Below, in pieces: positions 28,601-40,600 of a stretch of DNA of 64,000 bases. The notes under the pieces were generated by a model. The model was not told the DNA's origin and made no database searches. It worked only from the letters and a program-made list of their open reading frames with translations. This DNA comes from Bin87 sp965203195 (GTDB taxonomy: Bacteria; Chloroflexota; Dehalococcoidia; Lucifugimonadales; UBA3495): the NCBI GenBank assembly GCA_965203195.1, contig OZ241860.1, positions 2,542,001 to 2,606,000 on the forward strand, read 5' to 3'. The position numbers and the translations under genes were made by a program. Each line of letters begins with the position of its first letter. The stretch's first letter is position 1.

Positions 28601-31600
28601 GTAGGTGAACGCCCCGTTGCCGCTGGCCGCCAGGGCGGCCGGCAGCGTATCGCTTGCCGTTACGCCCACCGGATAGGTTTTCGCGGCGATGGTCGCCGTC
28701 CCGAAAGACGGCGCCCGGTCCGGCTGCGCGTTGAACTGCGCCGCCGTATCGTGACTGGCGAAGCGCAGCGCCGGGTACTGGTTGGCCTGCCCGAAGTCCC
28801 AGGGATTGTCGTCCTCGGTATCCGCATCCAGGTTGATGTTCCAGCCCGAATAAATGCCCGTGTAGCCGGTGGGGCTTTGCAGCGCCGTGGTGGTCTGCCC
28901 CGCGCTGGCCGTGGAACCCGAGCTGGCGCTCTGCCCGGTAGCCTCTTTATCCCAGTAGCTGTTGCTGACCCGGCCCGCGCCCGCGTTGACCCCCACCAGC
29001 CCGCCGATGCTGGCCGATGTTCCCCCGCTGACCGCGCCCGCCGCGTAGGAATAGCTGATCCGGCTCCGGTTCTGCCCCGCCAGCCCGCCCACCTGCGCCG
29101 AGGCGCCGCCGCTGACGGACACTCCGGCGTAGCTGGCCGTAACGGCGCCGCTGTTCCGCCCCACCAGCCCGCCGGCCGCCGCCGCCGAACCCGTAGTGCC
29201 GGCCCCGCCCGCAACGCTGCCGTAAGCGTAAGTGACACTGACCGAACCCAGGTTGACGCCCGCCAGCGTCCCCGCCATCCGGTCCGCGGCGGTAGTCGCC
29301 ACGCTGGCCGCCAGCAGCCCCAGCCCGCTGATGTCCCCGCTGCTGCCCACTACCCCGAACAGCCCCAGCGCGCTGGCGTCGCTGGTCCCGCTGCGCCGGA
29401 TGTACAGGTGCGATATGGTATGCCCGTTGCCCTGGAAGGTAGCCGCGTAGGGACTGGCGCTGTCGCCAACGGGCAGCCACCCCTTGCCGCTGTGCCAGAA
29501 ATCATCGTCGGCGGAAGTAATCCTCCCGTCGCTGTTCTCGTCAAAAGTGAGGTTCTGCCTCAACTCGTACCCCGTGCAGGCATACACCGGCTGGACGTCC
29601 GCCGGGCTGGTGCGCGGACAGCCCATGCCCTGCGCCGGACTGGGAAATGCGGCGGCCCAGGCGGCCGCGTTGGCGGCGCTGTCCACCTTCCCGTCCCCGT
29701 TCAAGTCATACCGCATCGCATCCAGCTGCGTGGTATTGCGGATGTCCAGCAGCCCGTTCCCGTTGTCATCGTAGTCAAAGGTTTCCCCCACTACGGTGAC
29801 TTCCACCGTGTCCGGCGGGGATATGTGAATGCCGTCATCCACCGTCAGCGCAAAGGTCAGCGTAGTGAGTTCACTTACCGTGGGCGAAGTGAAAGTGGGT
29901 TGCGCCGCCGTGGCGTCGTTCAGCGTAACCCGGGGGCCGCCCGTCTCCTGCGTCCAGGCGTAGGCCAGCGTCTGCGATTCCGGGTCGGTACTGCCCGTGC
30001 CGTCCAGCCTTACCAGCGACCCTCGGGAAACCGACTGGCTCATGCCCGCCTCCGCCATCGGCGCCTGGTTGGCCGCCGACTGCAAGGCGAACTGCGCCGC
30101 CGTGTCATAGCTGCCCAGCCCCAGCACGGGATACTGCCGCCCCGTGCCGAAGCGCCAGGCGTCATCGTTGCTGCCGTCCCCGTCCACATCCACATCATCC
30201 CAGCTGGCGTAGATGCTGCTGCCCGCCGCTCCGTAGGCCGTGGGCCCCGCCAGCTGCACGCTGCTCCTGGCGGTGGCGCCGCTCGCAATCCCGCTGACCG
30301 AGCTGTCGTGATAGCTGGCCGTGATCCGGTTCGCCAGCGTTCCCGTGTCGGAACCCACCAGCCCGTCGCTCCCGTTGGGCTCGCTTCCGTCCACGGCCCG
30401 CCCGTTGGCGTAGCTGGCCGTAATCGTTCCGTTGTCGTTATGCCCTACCAGGGCGCCGGCGTCGGAACCGCTGGCCGTCACATCAACAATGGCGTAGGCG
30501 GCCAGCACGCTGCCGTCCTTGTTATGCCCCACCAGCCCGCCGACTTTGCCGGCGCCGGCCACCGTCCCCGCCGCGTAGCTGTTGCTTACCGCCCCGGCGC
30601 TGTGCCCCGCCAGCGCGCCCACATTGTTCTGCCCCGTCACTCCCACGGCGTGCAGCCCGATGCCCTCCAGCCGGCCCCCGCTGCCCAGCCGCCCGAACAG
30701 GCCCACATCGTCCGTGGCGCTGCGGGCGATGAACAGGTTGGCTATGGTATGCCCGTTGCCGATGAGCTTGGTGGCGTAGGCATTGGTGGCGTCCCCAATG
30801 GGCAGCCAGCCCGCCCCGTCGTTCCAGTATGCCGGGTCGCCCGTTTCGGTAATGGCGTCGTCATCGTTTTCGTCAAAGTCCAGGCTGGCCCGCAGTTCGT
30901 ACCCCGCGCAGGCCGCCGGGCAGCCCATTTTAGCCTGCGCCCCCACAAAGGCCGCCCCATAGGCCGCCGCCCCTGCCGCCGCCGGCGCCCCGTCCCCATT
31001 CAGGTCATAGCGAATGGCGTCCAGACGCGCCAGGTTGTAAATGTCAATCAGATTGTCGTCATCCCGGTCGTAATCCCGCTGCGGCGACCGCCCCGCGCCC
31101 GCGTATTTCAGCGCCGGATACTCATTCGCCACCCCGAAATCCCACGGATCATCGCCGCCCGTGGCATCGTCCATATTGATGTTCCAGTTGGCGTAAATCC
31201 CCGCGTAACCCACGGGCTCCTGCAACCGCGCCGCCGTCGTCCCCGCCGCATTCGGCGACCCGGCGCTGCTCGTCCGCCCCGTGCTCGCCGTGTTCCAGTA
31301 CGAATTGCTTACCGTGCCGCCCCCGGCGTTCCGCCCCACTAGCCCGCCCGCGCTGTTCGCCCCGCCCCCGGACACCGCCCCCAGCGCGTAAGACGCCGCC
31401 AGCGTTCCTCCGTCGTTGTAGCCCACCAGCCCCCCGGCGTCCCCCGAAGCCCCGCTGGTCGCCGCCGCGCTGGCGTACACTGCCCGCACCGTCCCCGCGT
31501 TCCGGCCCACCAGCCCGCCCACGCTGTCATTGGCGTTCCCCGACACGGCGCCCGACGCCCAGGACGCCGCCACCACGCCGCCGTTCTGCCCCGCTATGCT

Positions 31601-34600
31601 GCCCACATTCCCCGCCGCCACCCGGCTGCCCGTCACCCGGGCCTCCCGCAGCGCCAGCCCGTAGATATTCCCGCCGCTGCCCACTACCCCGAACAGCCCC
31701 AGGCTTTCCCGGTCCCCCCGGCTGATGTACAGGTTGTCAATCACATACCCGTTGCCCGCGAAATCGGCGGCGTAGGCATTCGCGCTGCCGCTGCCAATGG
31801 GCTGCCAGCCCTTGCCCCCGTCCCAGTAGGCATCCCCGCTGTCCACGCTGCCGCTGCCGTCCGTGTCAAAGTCCAGATCCGTAGCCAGCTCGTACCCCGC
31901 GCAGGTGGCCGGACAACCCATCCCCGCGTAAGGCGCGCGGAACGCCGTCGCGTAAGCCGTGGCCCCGGCCTCCGTCGCCGTCCCGTCCCCGTCCGGGTCA
32001 TGCCGCAAGGCGTCCAGCCGCGCCAGGTTGTGCAAATCAATCAGGTTGTCATCGTCCCGGTCGTAATCCCGCTGCGGCGCCTTGTCCAGCCCGCCAAACT
32101 TCAAAATCGGGTAGTCATGCCCCGAACCGAACTCCCACGGATCATCGTTCCCCGTCACCCCGTCCACATTCACATTCCAGGCGCTGTAAATACCCGTATA
32201 GCCGGCGGGGGTTTGCAGCTCCGCCGTGGTATGGACGGCGCCGCCGCCCGTGCTGCTGCTCTGCCCGGTAGTCTGCCGGTCCCAGTAGGAATTGGAAACT
32301 TGCCCGCCCGTGCTATGTGCCACCAGGCCGCCGCTGCTGCTGGGGGAAACCCGGCCCGTCGCATAGCTGGCGGAGATGTTGCTCGTGCCATTGGTCGAGC
32401 CGACCAGCCCGCCGATGACGGATGACGCCGCGCCACTGCTTGTGCTCACATTTCCGGTAGCGTAGCTGGCGGTAATGGTGGCGTTATTGTTCAGGCCAAC
32501 CAGCCCGCCGCCCCGGAAGTTGAACAGGGAAGTAGTGCTGACCGCGCCGGCGGCGAAACTGGCGACAATAGTGCCGCCGTCGTTAACGCCCACCAGCCCG
32601 CCGCCAAAATGCCCGGCGTTGGTATTGACGCCCTCGTCGTTGCTCACTGCCGCCGTAGAATAGCTGGCGCGGATGATGCCGCCGCCGCTGTTCTGCGCCA
32701 CCAGACCGCCCGTTATCCCCTGGCTGGTGGCGTGATTACAGGCGCCGCCGGACACCCGGCCGGTGGTGTAGCTGCCCACAATCCGCCCCCCGGAATTCTG
32801 CCCCACCAGCCCGCCGGCCCAGGAGCAGGGGCGGCTGTCAATGTTGACATTCTCCAGGCCCAGGTTGGAGATTTCGCCGCCGGATGACACGCCGTAGAAC
32901 AGGGCCGCCGCGCGGAGTACGCCGCCGCCGTTAATGTACAGCCGCGATATGGTATGCCCGTTGCCCTCAAACTTGGTGTTAAGGTAGTAAGCGCGGTCGC
33001 TGTAAGTGCCAATAGGGTTCCACCCCGCGCCCCCTCTCCAGTAAGTCGGGTCGCCCGCCTCGGTGATAATCCCGTCCCCGTTTTCGTCAAAAGTAAGATC
33101 CGCCCGCAGTTCGTACCCCGCGCAGGTCGGCGCGCTGTTGTCCGTGGCCGGATCGTTGTCCGGATCCACCGGCCGGCACCCCATCCCCGGCGCCGCCGTA
33201 AAGAAAGCCGCCTGGTACGTCGTCTGATTGGCAGTGGCTACCTCCCCGTTCCCGTCCAGGTCATACCGCACCGCGTCCAGCTGCGCCAGCGTGCGAATGT
33301 CAATCAGCCCGTCATCGTCATCGTCATAGTCCACCGAATCGCTGAAGGTCACCGTCACCGTATCCGCCGCCGAAATCAGCAGCCCGTCGCTGACGGTGAG
33401 CGAAAAAGTCAGCGTGTGCGTCACCCCGGGATCCAGCGCCGGCGTCATAAAAGTGGGCATCTCGGCGGTAGCGCTGATCAATGTAACCCGGGGCCCGCCC
33501 TCGCCCTGCGTCCAGGCGTAGGTAATGGTCTGCCCCTGCGGATCCGCGCTGGCGCTGGCGTCCAGCGTCACCGTGGTGGATTCGTAGGTATTCTGGTCCG
33601 CCCCCGCGTCCGCCGTCGGCGCCAGCGCCGCGTACTGCAACGCCAGCTGAACCGCCGTGTCAAAGTTCCCCAGCCGCAGCACGGGATACTGGGTGGCGTT
33701 CCCAAAATGCCACGGGTTGTCATTCCCGGTTGCCCCGTCCGTATTGACATCCCAGTCCTTGTAGATGCCCGTAGTTCCGTAGGCGATAGGCGAGGCCAGT
33801 TCCGAGGCCGTTTTGGCGGTAGCCCCGGCGGTAATCCCGCTGGCGTCGCTGTCATGGTAGCTGTAGTTGATGGTTCCGTTGCTGGTGCCTACCAGACCCC
33901 CGCTGCCGGCGGGAATGCGCTCGTTGGAATAGCTGGCGGTAATGGTGCCGTTCTGGTTGCGCCCCACCAGACCGCCGGCCGGGGATCCGCTGGCCGTAAC
34001 ATTGACCGTGGCGTAAGACGCAATGATGTCGTTGTCGATGTGATGCCCGATCAGCCCGCCCACTCTGCTGCCGCCGGTAACGGATCCGAAGGCGTAGCTG
34101 CCCGCCACATTGCCCACATTGTACCCAATCAGGGCGCCCACTATGTTGCGCCCGGTCACATTGACCCCATGCAGCCCCAGCTCCTCCACCCGCCCGTTGG
34201 GGTCCATCACACGGAACAGGCCGATGTTGTCCTGCCCGCTGCGGTTGATAAACAGGTTGGATATGATATGCCCGTTGCCGAGGAGTTTGGTCGACATTAG
34301 ATAAATAGGCTGCCACCCGGCGCCCCCGTTCCAGTAGGTCGGATCCCCCGCCTCGGTAATCTCCCCGTCCCCGTTTTCGTCAAAGTCCAGGCTGGCGCGC
34401 AGTTCGTACCCCGCGCAGGTGGCGGCGCACCCCATCCCGTCGGCGCGCCCCACAAAAGCGGCGTAGTAGGGAACCCCGTTGCTGGGCGTACCCTTGCCCG
34501 TCGCGTCATACCGCACCGCGTTCAGCTCGGACAGCTTGTAAATATCAATCAGGTTGTCATCGTCCCGGTCGTAATCCCGCCCCTGGGGAATGCGCGCGGC

Positions 34601-37600
34601 GCCCCCGTAGATCAGCACCGGATACTCGCTGTCCCGCCCGAAATCCCAGGGCGCGTCCGCGCCGGTGGCATCGTCAATATCCAGGTCCCAGCCCGCGTAT
34701 ATGCCCGTGTACCCCACCGGCTCCTGCAACGCCGTCGCCGTCTTGCCCGCCGTGGCCGCCGACCCGGCGCTGCTCGTCTGCCCCGTGGTCGCCGTGTTCC
34801 ACCACGAATTGGTCACCGTACCCGTGGCCGAGTTCCGCCCCACAATGCCGCCCCGGCTCCCCGCGCTCCCGCCGGACACCGCCCCCAGCGCGTAAGTCGC
34901 CTCCAGCGTCCCCCCGGCGTTGTACCCCACCAGCCCGCCGGCGTCCCCCGATGCCCCGCCCGTCACCGTAGCGCTGGAGTGGGACGCCTTGATCGTCCCC
35001 GCGTTCCGCCCCGCGATGCTGCCCACGCTGTCGTTGGCCGCCCCCGCCACCGCCCCGCTGACATACACCGCCGCAATGTCCCCCGCGTTCCGCCCCGCCA
35101 CGGCCCCCACCCCGCTGGCCGCCGTCCGCCGCCCGGTAACCGCCACGTCCACCAGCCCCAGACTCCGCACGCTGGCGCCACTGCCCAGCGCCCCGAACAG
35201 CCCCAAATCCGCCGTGTCGCTGCGCCTGACCAGCAGGTCGAAAATGGTATGCCCGCCGCCCTCAAACTCGGTGTTGTAGGGATTGGCGGCCGTTCCAATG
35301 GGCTGCCAACCCTTGCCGCCATCGTAGAAAGTATCCCCGCTGTCCACGCTGCCGCTGCCGTCCGTGTCAAACTCCAGATCCGTCCCCAGCTCGTACCCCG
35401 CGCAGGTTGACGCGCAACCCATCCCCGCCAGCGGCGCCATAAAGACGGTTTCGTACCGCGTGGCCCCCGCCTCCGTAGGCACGCCGTTGCCATCCAGGTC
35501 ATGCCGCACTATGTCCAGCCGCGTCAGGCTGTAAATGTCAATCAGGTTGTCATTATCCCGGTCATAGTCCCGCTGCGGCGCCTGGTCCAGCCCGCCGAAC
35601 TTCAGAATCGGGTAGTCATGCCCCGAACCGAACTCCCACGGATCATCGTTCCCCGCCACCCCGTCCACATTCACATTCCAGTTGGCGTAGATGCCCGTGT
35701 AGCCGGTCGGGGAATACAGTTCGGCCGTGTTTTTGGCGCTGCCGCCGCCGGCGCTGCTGCCTTGCCCGGTAGTCTGCCGGTCCCAGTAGGAATTGACCAC
35801 TTGCACCGAACCGCCCTCCTGGTAGCCCTGTAGGCCGAGGCCGCCGGGAACCCGCCCGGTGGCGTAGCTGGCGGTGATTTTGCCCGAGCCGGCGGCATAT
35901 CCGGTCAGCGCGCCGATAAAATGGAAGCCGTTTGAGCTCACGCTCCCCGTAGCGTAGCTGGCGGTAATGTTGCCCCGGTTATAGCCGGTCAGCCCGCCGC
36001 CTCTGAAACTGAAGCGGTAGCCGGTGACACTGCCCGTGGCGAAGCTGGCGGAGATGGCGCCGGCATTGCCGCCAGCCAGACCGCCGGCAAGGTGCCCGTT
36101 GTTGTTATTGTTGCCCTCGTCGCTATACACCGCTGCTGTAGAATAGCTGGCGCGGATAACCCCGCTGCTCGTGTTGTCGCCCACCACCCCGCCGATTACC
36201 GCTACGGTGCCGCCACAGGCGCCGCCGGCTACCCGCCCGGTGGTATGACTGCCCACAATCAGCCCATAGTTGACTCCCGCCAGCCCCCCCGCGCGCGAGC
36301 AGGGGCGGGTGTCCACATTCACATTCTCCAGCCCCAGATTGGCGATTTCCCCGCCGGTTCCCAGGGCGGCGAACAGCCCCATATTGTGATTCGTCCCGCC
36401 GGCGTTAATAAACAGCCGCGCTATGGTACGCCCGTTGCCCTCAAACTTGGCGGTATAGGAGCCCCCAATAGGTCTCCACCCGGCGCCGCTGTTCCAGTAC
36501 GTCGGGTCGCCCGCCTGTGTGATGCTGTCATCATCGTTTTCGTCAAAGGTAAGATCCGCCCGCAGTTCGTACCCCGTGCAGGTCACGCTGTTGTCCGTGT
36601 TCGGGTCATTGTCCGGATCCACCGTGGGGCACCCCATCTGCGCCGCCCGGTAGGGAAACGCCGCCCCGTAGGCCGTGACATTGGTCGCCGTGTCCGGATC
36701 ATCCACCGCCCCGTTCCCGTTCAGGTCATACCGCACCGCATCCAGCTGCGCCAGGTTGCGAATGTCAATCAGCCCGTCGTTGTCATCATCGTAGTCCACC
36801 GAATCCCGGAAGGTCACCGTCACCGTATCCGCCGCCGAAGTCAGCAGCCCGTCGCTCACCGTCAGCGAAAAAGTCAGCGTGTGCGTCACTCCGGGATCCA
36901 CCGCCGGCGTCATAAAAGTCGGCATCGCCGCCGTGGCGCTGCTCAACATAACCCGGGGCCCGCCCGTCCCCTGCGTCCAGGCGTAGGTAATCGTCTGCCC
37001 CTGCGGATCCGCGCTGCCGCTGGCGTCCAGCGTCACCTCCGTAGATTCGTAGGTATCCTGCGCCGCCCCGGCGTCCGCCGCCGGCGCCAGCGCCGCATAC
37101 TGCAACGCCAGCTGGGCCGCCGTGTCAAAGTTCCCCAGCCGCAGCACGGGATACTGCGTAGCGTTCCCAAAATGCCACGGGTTGTCGTTCCCGCTGCGCC
37201 CGTCCGTATTGACATTCCAGTCCTTGTAAATGCCCGTAGTTCCGTAAGCGATGGGCGTGGCCAGCTCCGATGCCGTTTTGTGGGTGGCCCCCGTGGCAAT
37301 GCCGCTGGCGTCGCTGTCGTGGTAGCTGTCCACAATCCGCGTGGCCTGCGTTGTCGGCGCCGTGTCCACGCCGATCAGCCCGCCGCTGCCGTTGGGGCTG
37401 CTGCCGTCCGCCGCCCGTTCATTGGAATAGCTGGCGGTGATGGTGCCGCCTTCATTCCGCCCCGCAATGCCGCCGGCGTCCACGCCGCTGGCCGTGACAT
37501 TGACGGTGGCGTAGGCCGCAATAATCGCCCCGTCCTTGTGATGCCCGACCAGGCCGCCCACCCGGTTCCGCCCGGAAACGGAGCCGAAAGCGTAGCTGCC

Positions 37601-40600
37601 CGCAATCGTTCCCTCACTGAACCCCACCAGCGCCCCGGCGTTGTCCCGCCCCGTCGCCTGGACGCCGGACAGCCCGACGCTCTCCACCCGCCCGCCGGTT
37701 TTCAAATGGCTGAACAGGCCGATATTGTCCGCCCCGCTCCGCGCGATGAACAGGTTGGCGATGGTATGCCCGTTGCCCATGAATTTGGACTCGTAGGGCG
37801 CAATCGGCGCCCACCCCTTGCCCTCGTCCCAGTACGTCGGATCCCCCGCCTCGGTAATGTCCCCGTCCCCGTTTTCGTCAAAGTCCAGGTTGACCCGCAG
37901 TTCGTACCCCGCGCAGGCAGCCTGGCACCCCATCCCGGCCCGCGCCCCCGCAAAGGCCCGGTAGTAGCCATCATTCCCGGCCACCCCGTTCCCGTCCCCG
38001 TCCCAGCGCACCGCGTCCAGCCGCTCCAGGTTGTAAATGTCAATCAGGTTGTCATTGTCCCGGTCATAATCCCGCCCCTGCGGAAAACGGCCCGTCGCCC
38101 CGTACTTAAGTACCGGATACTCGTCATCAATCCCCAGATCCCAGGGATCGTCGCCCCCCGCGCTGGCGTCCAGGTTGACGTTCCAGCTGGCGTAGATGCC
38201 CGCGTAGCCGACCGGCTCCTGCAAATCGGCGGCGCTGATGCCCGCCGCGTCCGGCGACCCCGCGCTGCTCGTCCGCCCCGTGCTCCCCGTATCCCAGTAG
38301 GAATGCGTCACCGTCCCGCCCGCGTTCTGCCCCACCAGCCCGCCCGCGCTGCCGCCGCTGACGGCGCCCCGGTTGTAGGTTACGCTGATCTGCCCCTGGT
38401 TCCGACCCGCAATGCCCCCCACCTGCGTCAGCGAAACCCCGCTGACGCTCACCGTGTTATAGGCCGCCGTGATCGACCCCTGGTTGCGCCCGGCAATGCC
38501 CCCCACCTGCGAGGAAGTGCTGGCCGCCACCGTGGCCCGGTTGTAGCTGGCGCTGATCGTGCCCCCGTTCTGCCCCGCCAGCCCGCCGGCCAGGCTGCTG
38601 CCCCCGGCCGCCAGCTGCCCCGACACATAGCTCTCCGTAATGACGCCGTTATTCAGCCCGGCCACCCCGCCCACAAAACGCGTGTGCGCCGTGGTGATGA
38701 TGTTCACATCCGTCAGCGCCAGGCTCTCCACCCGCGCCCCGGCGCCCATCACCCCCAGCAGGCTGTGGTAGTTGTCCGTGCTCCCCCGCCGCAGGTACAG
38801 ATGCCCGATGCGGTGCCCGTTGCCCCGCAGGGTGCCCTTGAACGGGTTGGCGCTGTCCGCCGCAATCGGCGCCCAGCCCTGCCCGCCGTGCCAGTAGGCG
38901 CCGCTGCTGTCGCTGGCGTCCACATCGTCGTCCCCGTCCGTGTCAAAATCCAGGTCGGTAATGAGCTCATACCCCGCGCAGGTTCCGGGACACCCCATAT
39001 TGCGGAAAGGCGCCTGGAAGCCGGCCGCGTAGGCGGCCGCGTTGGCGATGGCCGGCGTTCCGTCCCCGTCCCGGTCGTAGCGCATCGCGTCCAGCCGCGC
39101 CAGGTTGGCAATCTCAATCAGGTTGTCATTATCCCGGTCGTAGTCCCGCTGCGGCGACTTGAGCTGCCCGTCGTACCGCAGTATCGGATAGTCCAGAGCC
39201 GATATAAACACCCAGGGGTCGTCGTTGCCCGCCTCCCCGTCCAGGTTGCTGTTCCAGTCGGCGTAAATGCCCGTGTACCCCAGCACCGACTGGAGCTCGG
39301 CCGTGGTCTTGCCCACGCCCTTGTTGCCCAGGGTGCTGCCCACGCCGGCGGTGTCCCAGTAGCTGGCGGTGACGGTGAGGCTGGCCGTGTCAGCGGCGGT
39401 GGCATATCCCACCAGCCCGCCCGTGGCGTTGGCGGTGCCGCTGCTCCTCAGGCCGGAAAAAGCAAACCGCAGGGTGGCGTAGCTGTTGGTTATGGAGCTG
39501 GTGGAGCCGGTGCTTTCCCCAACCAGCCCGCCGGACCGGTAGCCCCCCCAGCTGCTCCACCCGTTAACAAAGCCGCCGGCGTAGCTGGAGCTGATGACGC
39601 CGCCCGCGTTCACGCCCACCAGCCCGCCCATGGTGCAAAAGGAACCGCTGGTCCACACGCCGCTGCGGGCGAAACTGCCCACAATCGTGCCCCTGTTCCG
39701 GCCCACCAGGCCGCCCTGTATGGACGACCGTCCCGAATCTACATTGCTGACCGCAGCATAGCTGGCCGATATGGTGCCGGCGTTGTCGAACACCAGCCCG
39801 CCCACATGGGATTCCCACCCGCCACTCACCCGCGACCCCTCGGCGTAGCTGCGGGCAATTGTGCCCCGGTTGGCGCAGGCCAGCGCCCCGGCATGGTTCC
39901 GGTAACCATTAACAATGCTCACCTCCCGCAACCCCAGGCCGGATACGCTGCCGCTGGCCCCAATGATATCGAACAAGCCGTGGCACTGATGGGAGCTGAG
40001 GTTGGGCTTCCGCATATACAGGTGGGATATAGCATTCCCGTTGCCCTCAAACCGGGCGCTATAAACGCCCCTCATGGCGTTCCAGCCCTGCCCGTTGTTC
40101 CAGTACGCCCCCCCGTGGTCGGCCGCCGTTACGCTGCCGTCGCCGTCGCTGTCAAAGGTCAGGTTGGCCCGCAGCTCGTACCCCACGCAGCCGTCCGGGC
40201 AGATCTCCTTGCCCCGCCCCCCAAACGCCGCATCGTATGCCTCCCGATGCCCCGCGTTGTCCGCATCGTCCGGCGCCCCGTCCCCGTCCAGGTCGTACCG
40301 GACGACATTCAGCTGCGCCATCGTGTAAATGTCAATCAGGTTGTCGTCGTCCCGGTCGTAATCCCGCTGCGTCGCATTGATCAGGCCCCCGTACTTCAGC
40401 AGCGGGTAGTCCAGATCCGACCCGAAATCCCAGGGATCATCGTTCCCGGTCTGCCCGTCCAGGTTCCGGTTCCAGGCGGCGTAAATCCCGGTGTACCCGG
40501 TGGGCTGCCGCAGCTGCACCGCCGTTTTCCCCGCGCTGGCGTGGGAGCCCGCGCTGGCCGTCTGCCCCGTGCTGGCCTTGTTCCAGTAGGAAGTGGACAC

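Noticed and set aside
26957..31342. A 1,461-codon open frame on the plus strand opposite the giant gene (and a 1,847-codon one at 36092-41635)
   Set aside because: They are antisense to the GLUG/PKD repeats. Their translations are Arg/Pro/Gly-rich with periodic fragments that follow the sense repeats, and there is no ribosome-binding site or domain. High GC and skewed codon use keep stops rare on the opposite strand.
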